NCBI GenBank assembly: GCA_030040965.1
Contig: JASHOT010000388.1
Coordinates: 1 to 51,870 of the forward strand
Origin: Candidatus Sulfotelmatobacter sp.
Lineage (GTDB): Bacteria; Acidobacteriota; Terriglobia; Terriglobales; Acidobacteriaceae
Direction: 5' to 3'
Length of the DNA: 51,870 bases
In this document: positions 25,214 to 33,897 of the stretch, in pieces
Layout of the letters: each line of letters opens with the position of its first letter
Position numbering within the stretch: the first letter of the stretch is position 1
Program-made: the position numbers and the translations under genes
Notes under the pieces: generated by a model
Database searches by the model: none
What the model was told of the DNA's origin: nothing
The model's input: only the letters and a program-made list of their open reading frames with translations

Positions 25214-27775
25214 TCAAATGTGGGCCATTAAGGGATGCTGCATAGGCCGACCCGCTTCGAATGACGCAAGGATCGTGTCCGCGTTGACGGGTGCGCGGCG
25301 AAAGATTTCATCGCCCAAGGCATCGGAAAGCGCATTCAAGACCGCAGCGCATCCACCGCCCACCGGAGGTTCGCCCACTCCCCGCGCTCCCACCGGCGTC
25401 TCAGGATCAGGGATGTCGAGCGCTTCCCATCGCATATCGACGGGCACGTCGAGAATGGTTGGAGGCTTCGACTGATAAAAGCGCGTCGAAAGCATGGCGC
25501 CATAGTGAGGATCGAAAACCCATTTCTGGCCAAGCGCATGACCCATGCCCAACACCGAGCGGCCCAGCACCTGTCCACCGAGAGCCCGGGGATGAATCAC
25601 GCTTCCGACGTCAGCGTAGGCAAGATAATCGGTAATGTGGTATTTGCCAGTCTCGATATCGACCTCGACTTCAGCGAAGCAGGCGACAAACGAAAATGTA
25701 CCGCCATCGCGCGGATACTGGTCCTTCGCGGCCGCCACTAATCCCTGTCCAGCCAGCGCAGTCACCGAGGCCTTCGTCAATCGATTCAGATCAGGTGCAA
25801 CCTCGTGGCCGTCGTAGATGCCTCCCAGTTGAATCGCGCGTTTCGCGGCCTGGGCCAGCGTCATTCCCGCGCCCCCTTTGCGAAAGACTCGTTCATTGGC
25901 AAGTTCGTACTGCTCGGGCTTGCCGCCGAGCGTCTTGGCCGCGATCTCCTGCAGTTTTTTCTTCGCATCCATTGCCGCAGCATAAGCTGCGCGCGTCATC
26001 GCGTGCGTGGTCTGGCTGCCACCGGAGACGCAAGTAAACGGCAGATTCTTTGCCGTGTCACCCCAGGTAATTTCGCACTTCTCCCAGGGCACACCAAGAA
26101 TCTCGGCGCCGGCGCGGTGGACATCCATCACAGATTCAGTTCCCAGGTTGCCGATGCCGGATTGAAAGCGGACGCGGCCGTCCGGGGTGATGACCAGCAA
26201 TCCGTCGAAGCCGATCGTGCCGCCGACATAAGTACTGAGCGAAACACCCACACCGCGCACTTTCGAGCCAACGCGCTTTGGGGTGCGAGAAATTCGCTCT
26301 TGCCACTTGAACTGCTCGGCGCCGCGATCGAGCGCTTCTTTCAGGAATGCGCTCGTCGAATATTGCCTCTTGCCGTTGATTGCCGGTCCGAAAGGCGCCT
26401 TGCCCTCCGGGCAATTAATGCGGCGGATCGCCACCTGGTCGAGCCCAAGCTGGCGCGCCGCCTTGGCAATGATCGGTTCGATGATGATGATGCCTTGCAA
26501 TCCTCCCGGCGAGCTCTGCGCGCTGCGCGGCGGTGTATTCGTTAGGATCGTGGCCCCGCGCCAGTGCATGGCCTGCGGCTGATACAACAGGGACACGATA
26601 CGGCCCGACGACGGCACGTCGCCGACGGCATCGTACGGGCCGTTGTTGGCAATGACGAACATATCGAGCGCCTGGATACGTCCTTCTTTCGAGAAGCCGA
26701 TTTTCATCCTGCCCATCAGGCTGGGCCGCGCGCGGCCGATGTAAGTTTCTTCTTCGCGGCTGATGCGCATCATGACTGGCGCATTCGTCTTCTTCGACAA
26801 AAGTGCAGGAATGATCAGCGAGATTCCGCCCGTAATTTTGCTGCCGAAGCCGCCTCCGGTGTATTCGCTGATCAGCACCACGTTGCTGCGGTCGATGTTC
26901 AGCCATCGGGCGATGGCGGGAACGGTTTGCGCGGTGCTTTGCGTGCCGGTGTGAACATATACCTTCCCGTTCTGCCAGTACGCCAACGCGCTACGCGTCT
27001 CGAGTGTCTGGTGACTCGTGTCCGGCGTGACAAATGTCTCGTCAAGAACGAGAGCCGCGGTCTTGAAGCCCCCGTCCACATCACCGTACGTCCACTCGTC
27101 CGGCGTCTTCCCAGTCGGAAGTTGCCCCTCTTTCGCGTTCGCAAAATCTGCCTCGGTCCACTTGAGTTGGCCAATCGTGGGGGGCGGCGGGCTTGGGGGT
27201 GCGGCCCCAGCCGCCGCTGGCGCAGGATGCGCCTGCACCCAGATATTCCCCTCCATTCGCGGATTCGGACTGCCGGGCCGCAAAGTTTCGAGCGGATCAA
27301 TCGCGAACGGCAACGGCTCGAATTCGATCTCAATTTTTTCAATCGCCTCGGCCGCCGTAAATTCGTCGACGGCAGCCACCGCCAGAATCGGCTCGCCCTG
27401 ATACAGCGGCTCCATGGTGAGCGCACGTTCGGCCTTCGGATTCGCCTTGATCACCGTGCCATTGTCGGTGAGATTGTCGGCCGGAGGAGGAAGTTCATCA
27501 GCCATGAGAATCGCTTTTACACCGGGCATGGCCAGCGCTTTGCGGGTATCCAGATGCTTGACGCGCGCGTGCGGCAACGGGCTTAACAGCAGCTTGCACC
27601 AGAGCATGCCGTCGGCGTGATAATCCTCAGCGTACTTCGCCTGACCCGTCACCTTGGCATAAAGGTCCGGTGTTACGTAGTTCTTGCCGATCAACCTGCG
27701 GCCCACTCCATAGACACGCTCGGAGGGCTGCTCCACTTTCTTCTCGGTTGGCTTTTCAGAAGTTGTTTCAGGCAT
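25214..27775 (-). CDS. Molybdenum hydroxylase large (molybdopterin-binding) subunit (PaoC-like)
   Basis: 853 residues of the xanthine dehydrogenase/aldehyde oxidase large-subunit family, which hydroxylates aldehydes or N-heterocycles at a Mo centre. The N-terminal domain begins RLIGKNYVTPDLYAKVTGQA. Cofactor motifs include TGGGFGSK and the PPRSAQSSPGG segment. Catalytic Glu802 lies in ARGVGEPPVGGG. An unusual Pro/Ala-rich insertion (around APAAAGAAPPSPPPP) follows residue ~185. There is no signal sequence of its own, so export would be as a folded complex with the Tat-signal small subunit. The start overlaps the small-subunit gene by eight bases. The substrate is not determinable from sequence. 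No xdhC/paoD-type maturation gene is present in the window. Confidence 0.92.
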   Translation of the reverse strand: MPETTSEKPTEKKVEQPSERVYGVGRRLIGKNYVTPDLYAKVTGQAKYAEDYHADGMLWCKLLLSPLPHARVKHLDTRKALAMPGVKAILMADELPPPADNLTDNGTVIKANPKAERALTMEPLYQGEPILAVAAVDEFTAAEAIEKIEIEFEPLPFAIDPLETLRPGSPNPRMEGNIWVQAHPAPAAAGAAPPSPPPPTIGQLKWTEADFANAKEGQLPTGKTPDEWTYGDVDGGFKTAALVLDETFVTPDTSHQTLETRSALAYWQNGKVYVHTGTQSTAQTVPAIARWLNIDRSNVVLISEYTGGGFGSKITGGISLIIPALLSKKTNAPVMMRISREEETYIGRARPSLMGRMKIGFSKEGRIQALDMFVIANNGPYDAVGDVPSSGRIVSLLYQPQAMHWRGATILTNTPPRSAQSSPGGLQGIIIIEPIIAKAARQLGLDQVAIRRINCPEGKAPFGPAINGKRQYSTSAFLKEALDRGAEQFKWQERISRTPKRVGSKVRGVGVSLSTYVGGTIGFDGLLVITPDGRVRFQSGIGNLGTESVMDVHRAGAEILGVPWEKCEITWGDTAKNLPFTCVSGGSQTTHAMTRAAYAAAMDAKKKLQEIAAKTLGGKPEQYELANERVFRKGGAGMTLAQAAKRAIQLGGIYDGHEVAPDLNRLTKASVTALAGQGLVAAAKDQYPRDGGTFSFVACFAEVEVDIETGKYHITDYLAYADVGSVIHPRALGGQVLGRSVLGMGHALGQKWVFDPHYGAMLSTRFYQSKPPTILDVPVDMRWEALDIPDPETPVGARGVGEPPVGGGCAAVLNALSDALGDEIFRRAPVNADTILASFEAGRPMQHPLMAHI

Positions 27776-28409
27776 GGATGCCCTTCCTCATGTTTTCCGC
27801 GCCGCGCATCAATGCGGTAAGAATCTTGTCGTAGTCCTGGCAGCGGCACAGATTCCCCGAGACGCCCTCTGCCAATTCCGCTCTCGTAGGGTTAGGATTG
27901 GCCTTCAGATATCCAACGGCCGACATGATGAAGCCGGGCATACAAAACGCGCACTGGAAACCCTGCTCGTCGATGATGCCCTGCTGCACCGGATGCAGCT
28001 TTCCATCAGCCCCGGCAAGACCTTCGATCGTCACCACTCTCCGATTCCGCACGGTGTGCGTCAGCACCGAACAGGCATAGTGCGGTATGTCGTCGATCAG
28101 CACGGTACAAGAGCCGCATTCGGCACGATCGCAACCAAGTTTCGTGCCGGTCAGCCCGAGTTTGTGACGCAGCGTCCAGGCTAGCGTCTCCTGCCGCATC
28201 ACATCCGCGTGCCGCTGCTGTCCGTTGACGTTCATTGTGATGAGGCGTTCCCCCGCGCCTCCCGATTGGCCGATTAGGCTCGATGCGCGAAATAGATAGC
28301 CCGCGGAAGAGACCGCCACACCTCCCACAATGACGCCTTTGATGAAGTCGCGCCTTGAGATTGCTTCCGGAGTGTTTCCGCTTATTCTTGGATCGACGAT
28401 GTCGCTCAT
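27768..28409 (-). CDS. Molybdenum hydroxylase 2Fe-2S subunit with Tat signal (PaoA-like)
   Basis: 213 residues. The N-terminus carries a twin-arginine signal, SRRDFIKG followed by a hydrophobic stretch VIVGGVAVSSAGYLF, so the complex is probably periplasmic. The plant-ferredoxin-type domain holds one 2Fe-2S cluster (GCDRAECGSC plus a later Cys), and the helical domain the second (CAFCMPG and CRCQDY). It is the first gene of the operon and has GGAGG ten bases before the ATG. Gene order (Fe-S, Mo, FAD) differs from E. coli paoABC, where FAD precedes Mo. Confidence 0.92.
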   Translation of the reverse strand: MSDIVDPRISGNTPEAISRRDFIKGVIVGGVAVSSAGYLFRASSLIGQSGGAGERLITMNVNGQQRHADVMRQETLAWTLRHKLGLTGTKLGCDRAECGSCTVLIDDIPHYACSVLTHTVRNRRVVTIEGLAGADGKLHPVQQGIIDEQGFQCAFCMPGFIMSAVGYLKANPNPTRAELAEGVSGNLCRCQDYDKILTALMRGAENMRKGIHA

Positions 28410-28635
28410 CCCAGGAGCACCTCCTACGGTATTGAGCTGAAGACTTGCGTTGTCACGGGCGGATCTGAGTTCGCACCATCTCGCTGGCAGCCACCGTGAT
28501 CAGGAGCCTGTCCGACATTAGACGATTGCCAAAAAGAGAACTAGCTACGTTTATTGTCGAATCCGGCGCGATCCTGCAAGCTTAGGGGTGCGTAGGATTG
28601 ATTGTCGCTCCATTGGTCCTGGAGATTCAATGAGG
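28410..28635. other. Intergenic region upstream of the molybdenum hydroxylase operon
   Basis: Should hold the promoter of the operon starting at 28409, but I see no -35/-10 pair that I would defend. No gene or repeat is evident. Confidence 0.3.
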
Positions 28636-28671
28636 AAAAACCCGAGACTGAGAACGCAGCGGCGAGCCGCT
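28636..28671 (-). terminator. Possible terminator of the HAF-repeat gene
   Basis: On the minus strand a stem of AGCGGC/GCCGCT (28658-28671) begins at the stop codon, and a run of five T (28636-28640) follows about 17 bases further on. The distance from stem to T-run is long, so this is tentative. Confidence 0.3.
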
Positions 28672-29750
28672 CAGTTCTTGGGAGTCAGCAGAAAGGCGTG
28701 ATTGTGGCCGTCCTTAGTTCCGTATCCCGTGATCTGGCCGGAGTTGTTGATCGCGTTGGCATTGATCAGCACCCATCCCGAGTCCGCCGGAATCAGCGAA
28801 TTCAGATCTTTCATCCCGCCTGAGCCCTTCCAGACGATCGCATGAACCGCGTTGTTAAAGATATTGGCATACCCGACGACTATTCCGGAGTCGTTGATGC
28901 CGAAGGCGATGCTATACGTGCCTCCCGAGAGCACCCCCAGGTCCTGTATCTCGTGCGAAGTGTTCCATTTCACAGCGTGCCACAGCCCGCCGGTGGCAGT
29001 GCCATCGGATTCGCCAACAATCCCTCCCGGAGAGTTGATCGCATTGGCCACGCTGGTGATTCCACCGGGCAGCGTTCCCAGATCTTTCATCGTCGAACCG
29101 TTCCAATAAAAGGCATGCGAGGAAAAGGGCGGCCCATAGCTCAGCACAGATTCTCCGACGATATCGCCGTCATCGTTGATATCGAGCGCAGCCGTGAAGA
29201 TAGAACCAGAAAGTGAGCCCAAATCCTTGATCTTGTCAGACTCCCAACTGGTGGCGTTCACGTTGTTGTTACTGAGGAAAGAGTCGCCGCAGCTTTCACC
29301 GGAAGAATTGATCTCAAAAGCGGCGCTCGACGCTCCACCCGAAAGCGTTCCCAGGTTCGTCATACTGCCAGACGATGTCCACTGCACCGCAACGAAGTTC
29401 GTAACCAACAGGCCTTCCACGTTGGAATAGCCGACGATCGTACCATCCGCATTGATGCCACTGGCCGCGCTGATGCTCGCTCCGGGCAGGGTACCGAGAT
29501 CCTTCATGCCGCCGGACTTGCTCCACACAAACGCGTGCTGGCCCAGGACAGTTCCCGTGCAGGGATAGCCCTCCACCGTCTCGATGTCAGAGCAGCCAAC
29601 CACCTGGCCCGAGTCATTGATCCAGAACCCGCTTGACTCGTTGTCGTTCTTAAGGACACCGATGTCGGTGATGGTATAGGTTTGCGCGACCCCGATCGCG
29701 GTCGCAGCCAGGTAAACAGCGAGACAGCATCCCAACGTTCGTGCTTTCAT
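28671..29750 (-). CDS. Secreted HAF-repeat protein
   Basis: 359 residues with a Sec signal peptide (ending near residue 22, IGVAQ). The mature part is built of ~45-residue repeats with a 'KDLGTLPGG-x-x-S-x-A-x-x-IN-x-x-G-x-I-V-G' pattern, such as MKDLGTLPGASISAASGINA and IQDLGVLSGGTYSIAFGIND, the hallmark of HAF-family extracellular repeats. It probably folds as a beta-propeller-like or solenoid structure outside the cell. No catalytic residues are recognisable. It ends near the molybdenum hydroxylase operon but reads as a separate unit. Confidence 0.85.
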   Translation of the reverse strand: MKARTLGCCLAVYLAATAIGVAQTYTITDIGVLKNDNESSGFWINDSGQVVGCSDIETVEGYPCTGTVLGQHAFVWSKSGGMKDLGTLPGASISAASGINADGTIVGYSNVEGLLVTNFVAVQWTSSGSMTNLGTLSGGASSAAFEINSSGESCGDSFLSNNNVNATSWESDKIKDLGSLSGSIFTAALDINDDGDIVGESVLSYGPPFSSHAFYWNGSTMKDLGTLPGGITSVANAINSPGGIVGESDGTATGGLWHAVKWNTSHEIQDLGVLSGGTYSIAFGINDSGIVVGYANIFNNAVHAIVWKGSGGMKDLNSLIPADSGWVLINANAINNSGQITGYGTKDGHNHAFLLTPKN

Positions 29751-29778
29751 ACAGCCTCGCTCCTCGAATGTGGTAAAC

Positions 29779-29808
29779 AGTATGCCATCCTACAAAAGAA
29801 CTTCCCAA
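29779..29808 (-). promoter_or_regulatory. Possible promoter of the HAF-repeat gene
   Basis: On the minus strand TTGGGA (29803-29808) and CATACT (29779-29784) are 18 bases apart, just upstream of the ATG at 29750. Boxes match the consensus only partly. Confidence 0.35.
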
Positions 29809-29894
29809 ACTCACTAGGACATCGGACATTACTTAGTTGCGTGATCCCGCGAGTCCCACGGGCAGGCATAATGCCCCAGTTCGAATTCTTGAGG

Positions 29895-29970
29895 CGTCAT
29901 CCCGAGCGGAGCCGTTCTTCCGGCGAAACGAGGGATCTCCCATAGCGATGTCCCAACCTCTGAGATCCCT
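29895..29970. repeat. REP-like hairpin element, copy 1
   Basis: Begins CGTCATCCCGAGCGG and contains the 9-bp inverted repeat AGGGATCTC (29931-29939)/GAGATCCCT (29962-29970). It resembles dispersed 'GTCATCC...GGATCTC' repeats found between genes in soil bacteria and matches a second copy at 31104-31181 in layout. Confidence 0.6.
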
Positions 29971-30012
29971 TGCCCTTGGTGTAGGATTTACTCGCATCTT
30001 CAACGCACTCCC

Positions 30013-31083
30013 ATGAAACTTTCTGCGATCGCGGCAGCGCTCCAGGTTCGTCTCGAAAAGGTTCGTTTGGAAAAGGCTCGCCTGGAAAAGGTTCGTCCCG
30101 AAAATGGAGATCCTGACCCCGAGATCTCCGGGCTCAACGGAATTGAACAGGCCGGACCGGGGGAGTTAACCTTCGTCTCCAACCCCAAGTACGCCTCGGC
30201 CGCGCGATCCACAAGGGCCTCCGCCGTCATCGTGTCCGAGGACTTCCCTGCTATCCCGGCCGCTACGTTGCGCACCAAGGATCCCTACCTGACCTTCGCC
30301 CGCGCCCTCGAGTTGTTTCATCCTCCGCAGCGTTATGCGGCTGGCGTTCACGCCACGGCGGTGATCGACGACTCAGCCAAGATTGGTCAAGGCGCCCATA
30401 TCGGGCCCTACGTCGTCATTGGCGAACACGTCGAGATCGGCGCGAACGCAGTCCTTCTGGCCCACGTCGTGATCTACCGCGGGGTGAAAATTGGCGACAA
30501 CTTTTTCGCCCACGCCCACGCCACCGTCCGCGAAAACTGTCGCATTGGCAGCCGCGTGATTCTGCAGAACGGAGTCGTCATCGGCGCCGATGGATTCGGC
30601 TTCGCCAAAACCGCCGCGGGACACTGGCACAAGATTCCTCAGCCGGCGCCGGTCATAATCGGTGATGACGTAGAGGTGCAAGCCAATTCCTGCATCGATC
30701 GCGCCAGCGTCGGCCAGACGCAGATTGGTCGAGGAGTGAAAATCGATAATCTCGTGCAGGTCGGCCACGGAGCCCACGTCGGCGAAGACGCGTTGCTGTG
30801 CGCGCAGGTCGGCCTCGCCGGCACCACAGAAATTGGCAAGCGTGTCATCCTCACCGGACAGGTGGGCGTCGTCGGCCACTGCAAGGTTGGCGACAACGCC
30901 ATCGTCACTCCGCAGAGCGGCGTCGCCCACGACATCGCCGCCGGCGCGCTGGTCAGCGGTGCTCCCGCCGTCGATCACCGATTGTGGCTGAAATATTCCG
31001 CGATCCTGCCTCACCTGCCCGAAATCGCCAAGATCGTTCGCAAGCTGCGAAGGAGTGGAATTTTCAGTCGAGGAGCAGTTTGA
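30013..31083 (+). CDS. lpxD: UDP-3-O-acylglucosamine N-acyltransferase LpxD
   Basis: 356 residues. It adds the second (N-linked) hydroxyacyl chain to the UDP-sugar precursor of lipid A in the cytoplasm, so the organism has lipid-A-type LPS. The N-terminal uridine-binding domain includes GPGELTFVSNPKYA. Residues ~110-300 are a left-handed beta-helix of hexapeptides (AKIGQGAHIGPYVVIGEHVE), with the expected catalytic His252 in LVQVGHGAHVG. A C-terminal helix (LPEIAKIVRKLRR) completes the trimer-forming fold. Residues 12-31 contain an unusual four-fold pentapeptide repeat. The gene stands alone, without lpxA, lpxB or fabZ nearby. Confidence 0.95.
   Translation: MKLSAIAAALQVRLEKVRLEKARLEKVRPENGDPDPEISGLNGIEQAGPGELTFVSNPKYASAARSTRASAVIVSEDFPAIPAATLRTKDPYLTFARALELFHPPQRYAAGVHATAVIDDSAKIGQGAHIGPYVVIGEHVEIGANAVLLAHVVIYRGVKIGDNFFAHAHATVRENCRIGSRVILQNGVVIGADGFGFAKTAAGHWHKIPQPAPVIIGDDVEVQANSCIDRASVGQTQIGRGVKIDNLVQVGHGAHVGEDALLCAQVGLAGTTEIGKRVILTGQVGVVGHCKVGDNAIVTPQSGVAHDIAAGALVSGAPAVDHRLWLKYSAILPHLPEIAKIVRKLRRSGIFSRGAV
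30046..30105 (+). repeat. Four tandem 15-bp units inside lpxD
   Basis: Four consecutive 15-base units (30046-30060, 30061-30075, 30076-30090, 30091-30105) encode VRLEK, VRLEK, ARLEK, VRPEN. The unit length keeps the reading frame, so copy changes would lengthen or shorten the N-terminal domain of LpxD by five residues. Confidence 0.85.
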
Positions 31084-31103
31084 AATCTCTTCTCCTTGGA
31101 ATG

Positions 31104-31181
31104 CGTCATCCCGATAGCTCGCGTTTTCACCAGCGGGCGGAGGGGATCTCCCGCGCAACCATTCTGTGCATTGGGAGATCC
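31104..31181. repeat. REP-like hairpin element, copy 2
   Basis: Starts CGTCATCCCGA and contains the 9-bp inverted repeat GGATCTCCC (31144-31152)/GGGAGATCC (31173-31181). It lies between the convergent lpxD and plsC genes, where it could also serve as a transcript-end hairpin. Confidence 0.6.
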
Positions 31182-31275
31182 GTCGCACCGGCTGAAAAAC
31201 GGCTTGGCTCGGGAAGACGCTGTCGCAGACCAAAATGATGCACGCGAGATTCAAAACTGAACCAATACCGAATCT

Positions 31276-32031
31276 TCAGGTGGTGACCGAACTTCCCTGC
31301 CTGTACTTCTCCGGTAACGCGCTCTCGATGGTCGCTCGCACTTTTTCCATCAGCGCATCGCGCTCGCCAAAATCTTTGGGCTCGATCAGCGAGTGAAAAA
31401 TCACCTTCACCGTTCCCGCCTTGATGGCAAAACGTTTCTTCGGCATAGCTTCGTACGTTCCGACAATCGTGACCGGAACAACCGGAACGCCGCATTCCAT
31501 CGCCAGATAAAATGGACCTTTCTTGAATGGCAGAAGCTTGCCGTCAAACGAGCGTTTCCCCTCGACGTAGATCGTCATGCTGATTCCCTGCTCAATGACC
31601 TTCTTCGCCTCCGTCACCGCTTCAATTCCGGCTTCGCGATTGCCTCGATCGACCGGAACGAGCGCTCCCATGCGCATCGCACGGCCAAGAATCGGCGTCT
31701 TGAACAGTTCTTTCTTGACCATCACAGAAGTGCGCCGCGGAATCAGCGGAATCTGTATCGGCGGATCAAGGTTGGACGCATGGTTCGACATGAAAATATA
31801 GGCGCGAGCCGGATCGAGTGCATCGCGCCCGATGATTTCTACACGCACGCCCGCGAGCCGCACCCCAAAAAATGCGCCCCAGGTGAACATTCGATAAAGC
31901 AGGGTCACGTCGCCGCTGATGAAGGTCCAGGAAAATCCGATGAGCGCCGCCAGCGGAGCGGCAAGGCTCCAGAAGGCCAGCATGATGAGCGTTCGGATCA
32001 TTTGTTGATTTGTCCGTTCAAGTTCAATCAC
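31276..32031 (-). CDS. plsC: 1-acyl-sn-glycerol-3-phosphate acyltransferase (PlsC family)
   Basis: 251 residues of the membrane-associated acyltransferase that makes phosphatidic acid from lysophosphatidic acid. The HX4D catalytic motif is NHASNLDPP; the acceptor-site block is IYVEGKRSFDGKLLPFKKG; the GVPVVPVTIVG motif follows. An N-terminal hydrophobic helix (LIMLAFWSLAAPLAALIGF) anchors it. An alternative start is the internal ATG at 32001. It is the last gene of the mgtC-dapF-ldcA-mpl-peptidase run, 33 bases after the peptidase stop. Confidence 0.9.
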   Translation of the reverse strand: MIELERTNQQMIRTLIMLAFWSLAAPLAALIGFSWTFISGDVTLLYRMFTWGAFFGVRLAGVRVEIIGRDALDPARAYIFMSNHASNLDPPIQIPLIPRRTSVMVKKELFKTPILGRAMRMGALVPVDRGNREAGIEAVTEAKKVIEQGISMTIYVEGKRSFDGKLLPFKKGPFYLAMECGVPVVPVTIVGTYEAMPKKRFAIKAGTVKVIFHSLIEPKDFGERDALMEKVRATIESALPEKYRQGSSVTT

Positions 32032-32064
32032 GAGCGTTCGCTGACGAGCGCGGCGGCAGATTCG

Positions 32065-33897
32065 CTATTCCGCAGTTTGCGCCTCGCCCTTGAGCCATGC
32101 GGTGCGCCGGGCGCGCTGCGCCTCTGTGACCTGATCGAGATCCTTCACTTCATACGATACTTCCTGGCGGCTGCCCACTTTCCACTTGAGTTCTCGCTGC
32201 CCGCCACGACGACTTCGCACCGTCAACGTAAGCTCATCGCCCGGGGCCAGCCGCGCCAATTCCTGCCGCGACTCCTGCGCCCCGGGCTTGCCTTGTATTT
32301 CCACGATGATGTCGCCTTGCTGCAAGCCTGCATGTTCGGCTTCGCTGCCGGCCGTGACCGCGCCCACCGACATAGGTCCATCGAAGTTCCGCGACGCGAC
32401 GAATCCGGGATCCGCCACCGTCACAGTTCCCGCCTCAACATGCAGACCGACCGAGCGCAGAAAATCATCCCACGGAATTTCGTCGGTACCCGCAACGTAT
32501 TTGCTGAAGAACGAACCTAGATCCGCGTGGCTGACGGCCTCGGCGGCCTCGCGCACTCCATTCGAGTCATCGAAGTAGCGGCCTTTCTTCGCATAGTTCG
32601 CGTTCATCCACTCCAGCAGTTCGCGCAGCGACGCTCTGCCGTGACTGGCATCGCGAATTGCGAGATCGAGCATGAAGCCAAGCAGCTCACCTTTGTTGTA
32701 GTAGGAAACACTGCGTTCCGGCTGGCGATAGTACGCGTTGCCCTCAAGCCAGCAGTCGAGACTCGACTCTTCCGCCGACTGTGTAAGATGCGCCGGACGG
32801 CGCTCAAGTTCGGTGATGGATTCGCCGAGGTGCTGCAGAAATTGCTTCTCGTCCATCAGCCCGGCGCGAAGTTGGATGACGTTCTCAACTGTGCTGGTGA
32901 CGCCTTCGCTGAACCACAAGGCCCGCGTGTAGTTTTCGTTGGTGTAATCGACGGGCTCAAGAGTTCTCGGGCGAATACGTTTGACGTTCCACAGGTGGAA
33001 GAATTCGTGCGAAGTAACGATGGCAAAGGCGCTGGGATTCTGCTTGATGAGGCCAGCGGTGAGGTCGATCGCCGTCGAGTAGGCATGTTCCATCCCGCCT
33101 CCGGCCGGTCCGCGCGGAAAGTGATAGATGAACATATAGTTGTCGAATGGACGATCGTTCATCCACGAGATGGCCGCAGCCGTGATTTTATGCAGTTGAC
33201 CGACGATGTCTTGCATGTCGTAGTCCGAGGAGTCGGCGTCGACGATCACGCGAAAGTGCCCGCCAGCCTCATCGAAATCGGATTCCTGAAAGCTGCCGAT
33301 CTCGACGGGAGAATCGACGAGCCGATCGTAACTTTCTGCGCTGAACTCTCCGGCGGAATGAGATGCGAGCGGACTGGCGATCTGCCATCCCTGCGGAGTG
33401 TGGCTGAATCGCACGTCCATCGCGGAGTTTCGAGCGTCGACCGGATACATAAGAATTTGGGCGAGATTAAAAAAAGCATGATGGGGATTGAGCTGCGCGC
33501 CAAACGGCGCGGGAGAATCGGCGTAGATCTGGTATTCCACGTTCGCCCCGCCGGCAGCGCCGTCGATTCGCCAGCGGCTGGTGTTGACCTGATGAACCGA
33601 AAGCTCCTTGCCCGAGCGATCCTTGGCGCGAATCCAGTCCACATATTGTGCAAAGTCGCGAATCTGATAGAGGGCGTTCCACACGGGCAACTGGAGTTCC
33701 CGCTCCGCCGCGCCGGGAGGCAGAGTGACATGCACCAGCAGCAGATGCTGTTCAGGCGAATCCAGTGAAATTGAGTATTCGACGGCTGCACTCTGCGCAT
33801 AGGCAAGCCCCGAGGCGACTAGAACTGTGGCGCAGCAGACGAGGCGAAACACTCGCCGAAAAGAAGCTGAGAAAAAGAGGGTCGAGAAGCTTTTCAT
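32065..33897 (-). CDS. Secreted M61-family metallopeptidase with PDZ domain
   Basis: 610 residues with a Sec signal peptide (cleavage near residue 34, GLAYAQ). After a beta-rich N-terminal domain comes the gluzincin catalytic domain: the exopeptidase-type motif GGMEHAYST and the zinc site HEFFHLWNVKRIRP (His297, Glu298, His301), followed by WFSEGVTSTVENV, which provides the third ligand. Residues ~500-590 form a PDZ domain (AGLQQGDIIVEIQG). This is the layout of glycyl-aminopeptidase-like M61 enzymes. It is probably periplasmic. It overlaps mpl by four bases, so it is coupled to the peptidoglycan-recycling genes and may act on periplasmic peptides. Confidence 0.92.
   Translation of the reverse strand: MKSFSTLFFSASFRRVFRLVCCATVLVASGLAYAQSAAVEYSISLDSPEQHLLLVHVTLPPGAAERELQLPVWNALYQIRDFAQYVDWIRAKDRSGKELSVHQVNTSRWRIDGAAGGANVEYQIYADSPAPFGAQLNPHHAFFNLAQILMYPVDARNSAMDVRFSHTPQGWQIASPLASHSAGEFSAESYDRLVDSPVEIGSFQESDFDEAGGHFRVIVDADSSDYDMQDIVGQLHKITAAAISWMNDRPFDNYMFIYHFPRGPAGGGMEHAYSTAIDLTAGLIKQNPSAFAIVTSHEFFHLWNVKRIRPRTLEPVDYTNENYTRALWFSEGVTSTVENVIQLRAGLMDEKQFLQHLGESITELERRPAHLTQSAEESSLDCWLEGNAYYRQPERSVSYYNKGELLGFMLDLAIRDASHGRASLRELLEWMNANYAKKGRYFDDSNGVREAAEAVSHADLGSFFSKYVAGTDEIPWDDFLRSVGLHVEAGTVTVADPGFVASRNFDGPMSVGAVTAGSEAEHAGLQQGDIIVEIQGKPGAQESRQELARLAPGDELTLTVRSRRGGQRELKWKVGSRQEVSYEVKDLDQVTEAQRARRTAWLKGEAQTAE

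Noticed and set aside
26564-27586. A 340-residue plus-strand open frame opposite the Mo subunit gene
   Set aside because: Antisense of a gene with complete family motifs and operon overlaps; its own sequence is Arg/His-rich without motifs.
31393-32520. A 375-residue plus-strand open frame opposite plsC and the M61 peptidase
   Set aside because: It spans the antisense of two well-supported genes and is rich in Arg and His, typical of a shadow frame.
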